64,000 nt of DNA from assembly GCA_022560025.1 (NCBI GenBank), contig JAFISE010000006.1:341041-405040 (forward strand). The letters are read 5' to 3'. The translations under genes and the position numbers were made by a program. The notes below the pieces were generated by a model. It was not told where the DNA came from and made no database searches. It was given only the letters and a program-made list of their open reading frames with translations. Every line of letters starts with the position of its first letter. The stretch's first letter is position 1. Positions 56,418 through 64,000 of the stretch are shown piece by piece. This DNA is from Stagonosporopsis chrysanthemi. Lineage: Eukaryota; Ascomycota; Dothideomycetes; Pleosporales; Didymellaceae.

Positions 56418-57824
56418 CTGTACGACTCAGATTGCAACGCGATCGTCGCGTCAGAAAAAAAGGTTATGCCGTCTACTACAGAGATACGTGGTGGGGTCGC
56501 GTCAAAAACGGTCGTTTTTGCCCGTAGAGTTTTTCGGTGAGAATGCTTCTGTGATGTGCCGGTCTAAAGTCAGGTATGAAAGGAGACAAAGAGAATAAGT
56601 CTATAAACGAGGGCAACCATACTTGACACACGCTTCGGCACGCCGCGCCAGCTTTCAACCCCTTCCAGAAGCGTCAATGAACGCCTCACCACCCACCGTT
56701 TTAGATGCTCTACGGCGCATCAGAATCTCCGAGCGCGATGGCAGGAACACATGAACTAGCATGGTTCATCATGACGCGATTCGCATCTAGAACGCGTTTC
56801 CGCTAGTGCTGCAAGTCTGATTCGCTGCGCGATCGAGTAATCAAGCATGTCAGACTGCCTGCAACACGAACCTGGACCCTGCGGGAAGACACGGAACGGG
56901 ACATCTGATAAGAGAGATAGATGTTCGAATGCGCGCTCAAACGCCAGAAACATCCGTAGGCTTGCTTGGAGGGTTCATGCTGATGATCTGAAAGTGCAAC
57001 TCTGACCTTCGCATGAGCCTCAGCTCTCTAGCTGAAGCGGTGAGAAACGTTGAACTCGGCCCGTCCAGATGGACCAGATCTGAGATCGAGACTGGTGCGA
57101 TCCGATCTTGTTTAGAGTGTATTACCCATGATTCACCTGCCTCAACCGTTCGTACCTACCACTAGCTGTCGTGAGAGCCGAGCGCTTAAATGTTGTTCTG
57201 AACGCTATTGTGACAGTGTGAATATTCGGGTGTGAGAGGTCTCGAGATTGCTGCACACGCATGCCTGTTTCAAATTCAGGCAGCGGCACTCATGTAGACA
57301 ACCTTCCATGACACAAGTTGCGGATACTGGCATGGTTGTTCGAAACCTGCCGTAATGTATGTGGCGCGGCGGGGTCCAGCTCCACCTCCTGGAGGTTAAG
57401 TGCCGAGTAAGAGTTCTGATCGATGGGTACTGCGAGTGGTGTCCAATGATTCCAGCACAGGTGCAGTGCCGGCATGTCTTCTCTGGATGTTGTCGCAGTC
57501 GTAAGCTGTATGCCGTTGCAAAGGGGAAGTTGATCGAAGAGAGGAGAAGTGAGCGAAGGACACGCTTGAGAGTAAACAACGCTAGTGCAATGCAGGTCCA
57601 GCAAGAGCCATCTTCTCCATCAGGCGTTAAGCACGATAGTACATACGTCAGGACTACCCCAAAGACAAGTGGGAAACAATGAAATTCGGACCACTTTTCC
57701 TAAGCCGATACCTAATTTTGATTTGTTTTGGCATCAAAGTACATGCTGTATGGAGCGTCGGCAATCATTTATAGCGAGCGTTCATGCCCACCGCGTCTCT
57801 AACTATTGTTTTCACTCTCTTTTC
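56418..57824. other. Intergenic, no convincing gene
   Basis: 1.4 kb between ARA2 and the F-box-like gene, both on the minus strand. Frames at 57205-57682 overlap on both strands and show no domain. Confidence 0.5.
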
Positions 57825-59219
57825 TTACACGACTTCATGGTCTTTCTGTACACCAGGAAACCCGTACGCCCAAGACCTGTAGGCGTGACTGGGCGCGACG
57901 AACGTTGATAGTATCATTGTCTTCACCTTCAGACTGTATCTAGTAAACGTATCAGTTTGTTGCACTGGACGAGGCAATGGCCTCAACACGAGTGAACTTA
58001 CACCCTCCATATAGTCCTCCGCATCTCCAGTGCCACTGTCTTTCCGATCGTTGGTGCCCGGACTGATTGCATCGTATGTGCTCGTTGAGCGCAGAAGAAC
58101 AAGCTCACCAAGAGCGCGCAGATCCCCGGCTTCGCGACTTCCACTGACGAATCGGATTATTTCGGAGGCATCCAATGCACTCCCTGCTCTGACCCAGATT
58201 GTTTCGAGGCCTTCAGGAATCAGTGAAAAGGTATCCAATATATGTGGGTGTAGCCGCGGCCAATCTAGCTCCAAGACCTTGATCTGAGTGTTCCCCAGGA
58301 AACTTTGCAGGGCTACGAGGGTATCGTCTCTGGGAACTTGGGACAAACGGACCCGGAAAACCTTCAGGCCTTGGTGGTTGTGCAAGGATGTCAGGACTTC
58401 GGGCGTCAAAAATAGTGGTGGTGCCATATTTGAGGTGGTCTCAGTTACCGAGAAAAACTTGAGGTTGTCAATAGTATTGACGACCCGACCAGTTAAGGAC
58501 TGACTCCTGCTAGTGAAATTACTTTGTGCTTGCGAGTCTGGGTCAAGCATAGTACTTTCAGACACAAGTGACAGACTTGTAAGATGCTGCAACCTGGAAA
58601 AGATTTTTGCCATTTCGAGTGGCGTGGAAGCTGAGAATCCATCAAACGAGATCGCCTGTAAATTGGTGAATCCGGTTAAGAACAAAAGTTTTTGATGATG
58701 GAGATTACCCTCCAGTTGAATATCCAAGAGGCCGGGATACACGGAACTTGAAAGCATTAAGATGTTTTGGAGGAATTCCCGGTAGAGGAAAGATTGTCGG
58801 CCTGCCACTGCCCGGATTGTGAGTTTGCGGATCCCGGGTAGCGTTTTTAGAGCATGGTGCAGTTTGCCTAATTCTGCTTCATAAAGGTCCCATGTCAAGA
58901 GCCGGGGTGGGTCCCCGGGGTGACTGATCAGGGCAGATGCCTTCAATAATGATCTCAGGTCAACGTCCTGGACGTTCAAGGACAGCTCCTTGACCCGTGA
59001 CAGGTATTTGTGTGGCACCTGCTCCAACCAACCGAACAAAGCCACTTGGCTTCGAAAGTCGAGTGGTCTCTCAAACAGAAACTCTTGAGCCTCTGAGCAT
59101 ATCTCTCGGCAAGTGTGTAGCAGTGCCGGACTGTGCAGCGGCGATGCAAGAACAGCGTTGTAGATCAACCGACGTAGCTCCAACGGCAGTCTGAAAAATG
59201 GTGTCTGGTCTGCAGGCAT
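57825..59219 (-). CDS. F-box-like / leucine-rich-repeat protein
   Basis: As one exon it gives 464 aa. The start FFRLPLELRRLIYNAVL, followed by LLHTCREICSEAQEFLF, is the F-box-like motif common in filamentous fungi (LPxELRxxIY). The body has leucine-rich-repeat-like stretches (KYLSRVKELSLNVQD, LPGIRKLTIRAV, LQHLTSLSLVSES, GLKVFRVRLSQV). F-box proteins recruit substrates to SCF ubiquitin ligases, but these fungal expanded families are mostly untested. A strong donor GGT|GTAAGT at 58001 with an acceptor at 57940 would replace the last residues by an acidic tail ending at 57835 (440 aa); which form is used cannot be told from DNA. ATG at 59219 precedes the motif by nine residues. Confidence 0.72.
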   Translation of the reverse strand: MPADQTPFFRLPLELRRLIYNAVLASPLHSPALLHTCREICSEAQEFLFERPLDFRSQVALFGWLEQVPHKYLSRVKELSLNVQDVDLRSLLKASALISHPGDPPRLLTWDLYEAELGKLHHALKTLPGIRKLTIRAVAGRQSFLYREFLQNILMLSSSVYPGLLDIQLEGNLHHQKLLFLTGFTNLQAISFDGFSASTPLEMAKIFSRLQHLTSLSLVSESTMLDPDSQAQSNFTSRSQSLTGRVVNTIDNLKFFSVTETTSNMAPPLFLTPEVLTSLHNHQGLKVFRVRLSQVPRDDTLVALQSFLGNTQIKVLELDWPRLHPHILDTFSLIPEGLETIWVRAGSALDASEIIRFVSGSREAGDLRALGELVLLRSTSTYDAISPGTNDRKDSGTGDAEDYMEGVSSLVLRPLPRPVQQTDTFTRYSLKVKTMILSTFVAPSHAYRSWAYGFPGVQKDHEVV

Positions 59220-62200
59220 AGTTGTCTTAAGGGCGACCGCGACTTGACAATGCAACGAACGTTCTAGCGAGGACTACCGAAACATGTCAGCATGCCAGCC
59301 CCAAGCGAAACAAAAGTTGGTTCTACCGCAGGTATGGTTCAATATCTGCAGCTATCTGCTTCTTGGCCAAGAAATATGTTCAGCACCGCAAGCAGATTGC
59401 AGTTCGAGCAGTCGTCGGTTGAAGAATTCGTACTGTTTTCGCAAGACTCTGTGAAGATGCAAAAAGAAGCAATCCGAAGTCAAAGTGGCCTGGCCGAAGC
59501 ACCTGGGGTCCCCTGGCTTGTGCTGTGAGGGCGAGAGATGACTTAAAGGCCGGAGCATGGTCCGAAAGCTGTCGTCAGGATGTGCTTCCTAAAGGTGATG
59601 CGCCTCAAGGCGGGCATCCTGAGGCACGGACCGCCGGTGCCTGACTAGTTCCTTTTCTCTCCAAGCGCATACTTTGGGTTGGACTTCGACGCTGGTGTGC
59701 ACGCTCAGACAATGTTCCAATACTTGGAAACTGAAAAATCGACTTACAATTCGGTGTGATTGGATGTTTTACCATCTGACAGTACGTTTGCGGTAACAGA
59801 AGCGGACCTTCGTACGAAGTAAGTGACGTTCAAGTCATCATGGCCTGATAGAAGAGCTCCACAATGCCACTAGATGACCAAGTGGAGCATGCGTGTGATG
59901 TGGACGGCAAGGCTTGCAGAAGCAAAGAGCTGAGTCCATTTGCTCCACGTGGGGAAACCAAGGCTATCATCCAAAAGAAGAACGATTCATCCTATCTGGT
60001 CTTCCTTCAGGACTATTCAGGACTACTATCGTAAGCGGTGCATTTACCGAGCTTCGCCGTACTTCTGAGGATGCGACTGAAAAGCTGCAAGCACGCCAGT
60101 CCTTCAGCCGCTGGAGGGCTAGAGGTGATTAGGACACTAAGCGAACGTGTAGTTGATAGCTTGTCTCTGCAGCATGTGGACACGGCTGCCCCGAGTAGAG
60201 TCCGCAGGTAGGTATCGTACGATCATGGCATCGATTCGCTGACTTCCCGCTGCACCCATGGCGTAGCCAAAAAGGAGACGTAGACTACAAGTGCAACGTA
60301 GAGCAGAGTGCCCTTGATTCGCCGAGCAACGGACAAGGCCCGCGTGGAGAACACATTCGTCAGCAGGACCAGTTTCAATAACTCGTCGGGAGGGATCAGA
60401 TGCCGGCATTTGTAACAATTTGTGCCGCCCTATTCAGGTGGTGATCAGCGATTGAGGAGCGGGTTGATACCTTAATGAGCGGGTATCGCAGATTCCTGCA
60501 GAGCGAGTGACATGCATCAGAGCTTAGAGAAACGTTATTCGACGGCTGGTGATTGATCTTGATGGTAAATGAGGCGCCTCGTGGCATCGCAAGCCAGGCC
60601 GGCTGCGTGTGGGCGAAAGCGGTGTACCGCGACTGCTTCGGCTGCAAAGCGAGCTTTCACATGCAGCTTGAACTGGCACCAGTCGAGTGAAATTACTAGT
60701 CACTGCGGCTTTGGTTACAGAGAATCCGTCTAAACGATAGGGAGATAGCGCGAGGTGCATTGTGGCGAGTACACGGCAAGAGTTTCCTTGAGCCGTTGTC
60801 CGTCAAGGCTGCGCTTGCCGCATTGGTGGCGCAGCCCTTCTTGTTCTTCTTCGTGACAACGAATCGAATCGTGTAACTCGCCGCCCTCTACCCACGTGAG
60901 CTTCGCCGTTGCCCTCATCTTATTTTGTAGAGCCGCACGTTCGTACAGAAAGCCCTGCGCCGCGGAGAGCTGAGAAAAGGAGCGTCTCCATGCGCAACGC
61001 CGTGCCGTCACTGCACACACGAAAGCATGCCAAGATGCCTGGTAGAGCCATAAAGGTTTGTCTGGATGCACCCAACCCATACCTGATCACATTCAGCTCC
61101 ACTGTTATGACGCCAGATCGCTCAATGCGATGATCGGAAGCGTCGGCCATACACGAGCAGCTTATACGCAACTCAATCCCAATGACCATCCTCTGACGTG
61201 GAACCACGGTCGACTCGGGGCCATACACAATCTGGCCTACAGCCACATCTATGAGTACCAAGCGATTGGGCGTGGCAGCTTGAGCTGCATATTGACGCCA
61301 CGCAGCCGCTCCAGACTATAGCCTTTGGGATGAGTGTCACTTTGCTTTTTCAACACTTGATCGCCCCTTGGATCAGGTCATTGTCTGGCCATACTGCACC
61401 ATTTCATGCTATCACTTGTGCCGTGTCTCTACATTCTGTCCACTTGTACTACCTGTCATAATGCTCGGTTACGCTTCTCGGGCCTTGTCTCGGATGCACT
61501 CATGCTGGGGGCGAGACATGGGATTTAGAATTACCCGTTCGACATCGGAAAGCTTGTTCGATAGGAGAGCACACTTTGGGTCGCTGCTGAAGAGTGGACA
61601 TTAAAGGTCAATCTCTTGTAAGTGTTTTTTATCCGAATACTTGACCTTATTGGACTCAAACAGCAGCCAGCGATTACACGTGTATCTCTTCCTGTCATAG
61701 TCTAGCACTGTATCAATGCTTTGCTATGGGATTTTATACACGGTCCAGTTATCAGGATCAGATCTCCACACCGGCCAAGGCGAGCACCTATGAGAGGATT
61801 TGGAGACCAATCTCAAGACAACAGGCCAGTTGCGACATTGGACATGGTCTCACCCTGGAGGCGATCGCATGACACTGCATGAAACCGCCCGTAGGGCCGG
61901 GACCCGAACGCGAAGCACGCTCGACAAGCCATCTGTGTCACGTTACCAGCAAACTCCACGTTCCTGCAGGACATGTAGACCACTGGCAGATACCAATGCG
62001 AATACGACCCGATGCGGAGAACGCGCATGCCAACTGCGAACATCGAAGCTAGCTTAGAATCTACCACGGCTTCTTTTTGCGGCACACCTGTACACAGCAC
62101 GTGGAAATCACCTGCAGCACCTCGTTGGCGTACAAGAGCTCAAGCCCCGTCCTTGTCCTCAGTACGTTAGCGCATTGGACTTTCTTTTTCACATCAACTT

Positions 62201-63446
62201 GCAGGACATGCTCTGCGCGTACTGGGTTGCTCACTGTTACACTTCACTCACAAGCCACAAGTGTATCCTCAATGCACGATTGGACCACTTATGGCCTCTT
62301 AGCGCACTACAAGCACCACTCCATTGGCTGAAATCATGGTGGTGCAGACTCTCTCACAATAGACATGGTCCTGTCCGACAACCATCGACGTCCTCCCACT
62401 CCCTTCAGCCGCACACTGTGCATCACCGTTGCTGCACGTGGCTTCCATGCCCTCACCGAGCCACCACCGCTCAGCTGAGCCTTCCCCACCACAACCGCGC
62501 CTTCGCAGAACATCCTCCGTTGCTGACTGCCACGTGCAAGGCGTCGACAAAGTACCCACTGCGCCGCTAGTCACCATCCACAGAAGATATGCATCCGTAT
62601 CTGCTGCCCCGCAGCTCCAGCACTTCTACGTACCACTCGACCCAGCGCGTTCCAGCCCTCGTGGCAGCCACAACTCCTGCCCAGCGCGCGTGTCATCGCC
62701 ACCCTTTGTGCGATTGAAGTCCTGACCTAGACCAGTCAGCCCGCCAGCCAGCGTGTGCCAGGACACGCTGCCTTCTCCACCGTTCACGCATGGCGGAGGG
62801 GGGGGGGGGGGGTGAGTGCACGCGGCTGTACACACGGATGTCTAGCCTGATAGCGAAGGCGTGCTTCTTGTGGTAGCCCGCCTGCGAGTGGACAGGGTGC
62901 TGCACGGGCTGCTGCGTGCATCGTCGTCGCCGCCACTGGTTCGGCACGTGGCGTGCAGGGAGTGAGGGAGTGAGAGAGGGAGAGCATCGACTACGCACGC
63001 GCCCCAGCGGAAGTAAGCATGCGGTCCGTCCATTCACGCGCCGCTGCAGCGTATCCGTGGCATTAGTAGTCAGCGCTGGGGACCGACACGTTCTCCCCAA
63101 AGCGGGGTATTGGGACGAGATCTGAAAAGAAGCAGACAGAGTGAGAGAGAAAAGAACCCAAGAATATGCAAATAAATACTTGTACATGCAGATTGCAAAT
63201 GCCTTTGCCACGTACACGGCGTCTCGACTGCACAGGACACCACCCGCTCTCCCAGCCCAGCTGCGGGCTAAAGCGGCCGGGTCTACGGGGCTCCGCACTC
63301 GCCCCTCTGGGCTCCGTCTGTTCATACACGTTTCGTCCATCCGCCTGATATCATCCTGCTCGACCTGCACCACAAGCCGCAACGCAGAGCATCCCGCTTG
63401 CTAGCTGCCTTGACTGCGTCGCGCAGCACGCTCTCCACGCCCGCGC
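59220..63446. other. Gene-poor 4.2-kb region
   Basis: No frame here shows a domain, and open frames overlap on opposite strands (for example 62175-62570 on + with 62299-62577 on -). The 61.7-62.8 kb part is C-rich on the + strand. A run of 15 G sits at 62798-62812. The last few hundred bases are the PDB1 3' flank. No transposon ends, rRNA or tRNA were seen. Confidence 0.5.
62798..62812. repeat. Poly-G homopolymer (15 G)
   Basis: An uninterrupted run of guanines directly after GCGGA. Length is unreliable in sequencing. Confidence 0.85.
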
Positions 63447-64000
63447 TTATGCGACGCGCAGCAGCTTCGCGGCGTAGTTGACAATGGTGTCCTCCTGGGG
63501 GAAGCTGAGCTCCTCGAGCTTCTGGGCGTAGGGGGTGGGGACCTCAGCGCCGGTGACACGGGCGGGGGGCGCCTCGAGGTAGTCGAAGGCGTACTCGCAG
63601 GTGAGGGCCATGATCTCCGAGGCGACGCCGAAGCTGGGGAACCCAGACTCGACGCACAGCATGTGGCCGGTCTTCTTAACCGACTTGACAATGGCCTCGA
63701 TGTCGAGCGGCTTGATGGAGCGCAGGTTGATGACTTCGGCTTCGATGCCGTACTTTTGCTTCAGCTGCTCGGCGGCGACGAGCGACTGGCCGACGCAGCG
63801 CGAGAGGGTCACGATGGTGAGGTCGGAGCCGGGGCGCTCGATCTTAGCCTTGCCGAACTGGGATGGGTGTTAGTGGGGGAGGCGGGAGGGGAGTAGGGTG
63901 AGGGGGGGGGGGGGGGGGCTTGGGGGGGTGAGGACATTAGCCTTCTTGGCCTCCCCGCTGGGGGGGAAGGAGGGACCGAAGGGGGGCCTGGTGGTTGTCG
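63447..64000 (-). CDS. PDB1: Pyruvate dehydrogenase E1 beta (PDB1), 3' part
   Basis: Partial, running off the window end. The last exon is 63857-63447: FGKAKIERPGSDLTIVTLSR, VAAEQLKQKYGIEAEVINLR, IKPLDIEAIVKSV, CVESGFPSFGVASEI, YAFDYLEAPPARVTGAEVPT and YAAKLLRV, the transketolase C-terminal domain of the mitochondrial E1 beta subunit that, with E1 alpha and thiamine diphosphate, decarboxylates pyruvate. An acceptor (CCCAG) precedes it at 63858. Upstream, on the same strand at about 63930-63975, a degraded EAKKANVLTP recalls the expected SEEAQKxxFVLP segment, but extra G/C runs break it; poor base calling is likelier than a real pseudogene. The 5' two-thirds of the gene lie outside. Confidence 0.88.
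63902..63918. repeat. Poly-G homopolymer (17 G) in PDB1
   Basis: A run of 17 G in a stretch with several more G7-type runs up to the window end. It falls in a presumed PDB1 intron next to coding sequence and marks doubtful sequence quality. Confidence 0.85.

Noticed and set aside
62693..63382. Minus-strand frame of 229 codons near the PDB1 3' end
   Set aside because: It is Arg/Pro/Ser-rich low-complexity translation across a 15-G run and has no domain; length depends on the homopolymer count.

Overview
The window reads as nuclear DNA of a filamentous ascomycete (Pezizomycotina, possibly Dothideomycetes; the species cannot be fixed from sequence alone). The reasons are short GT-AG introns (about 45-150 bp) with CTAAC-like branch points, families largely confined to filamentous fungi (DUF3112, DUF3425 bZIP, PTH11-type rhodopsin-like proteins, norsolorinic-acid-reductase-type aldo/keto reductases, ACS-family MFS carriers), and genes on both strands with no operons. 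Splice models were built by hand: the frame had to stay open and exon phases had to add up across every junction.

Layout. 0-7.7 kb is an accessory stretch: a DUF3112 membrane protein, an APH-fold kinase, a DUF3425 bZIP-like regulator and two decayed genes (a small fungal-specific protein and an aryl-alcohol-dehydrogenase-type reductase) with premature stops. 8.9-13.4 kb holds a peroxisomal-looking alpha-hydroxy-acid oxidase, an unidentified protein and a PAQR/Izh membrane protein. 13.9-18.1 kb is housekeeping: a CSN8/PSMD8/eIF3k-like protein and the divergent ribosome-biogenesis pair SSF1/RRP3. 19-32.3 kb is transport and metabolism: a many-exon ACS-family carrier, a secreted endonuclease/exonuclease/phosphatase-fold protein, a cytochrome P450, a vacuolar-type amino-acid transporter, a tail-anchored fatty-aldehyde dehydrogenase and a PTH11-like membrane protein. 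33.8-45.3 kb is a conserved block: BPL1, COA4, KES1/OSH4, phosphoglucomutase, an Asteroid/XPG-like protein, a Dabb-domain protein and an unknown disordered nuclear-type protein. 46.4-50.7 kb holds a divergent GMC choline oxidase/dehydrogenase-like gene and a betaine-aldehyde dehydrogenase, together a likely choline-to-glycine-betaine module. 50.8-59.2 kb has a C2H2 protein, a type-B carboxylesterase, a small hydrophilic protein, ARA2-like D-arabinose dehydrogenase and an F-box/LRR-like protein. 59.2-63.4 kb is gene-poor. The window closes inside PDB1 (pyruvate dehydrogenase E1 beta), in a G-homopolymer-rich stretch that looks like poor sequence.

No mobile element, CRISPR, rRNA or convincing tRNA was seen. 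No clearly new multi-gene system was found. The most unusual points are a GC-AG intron in COA4 proved by twin-CX9C spacing, a 14-nt internal exon in the MFS carrier, two neighbouring pseudogenes whose stops fit RIP-type C-to-T changes, and an ORF starting 4 nt after the PAQR stop on the same strand.
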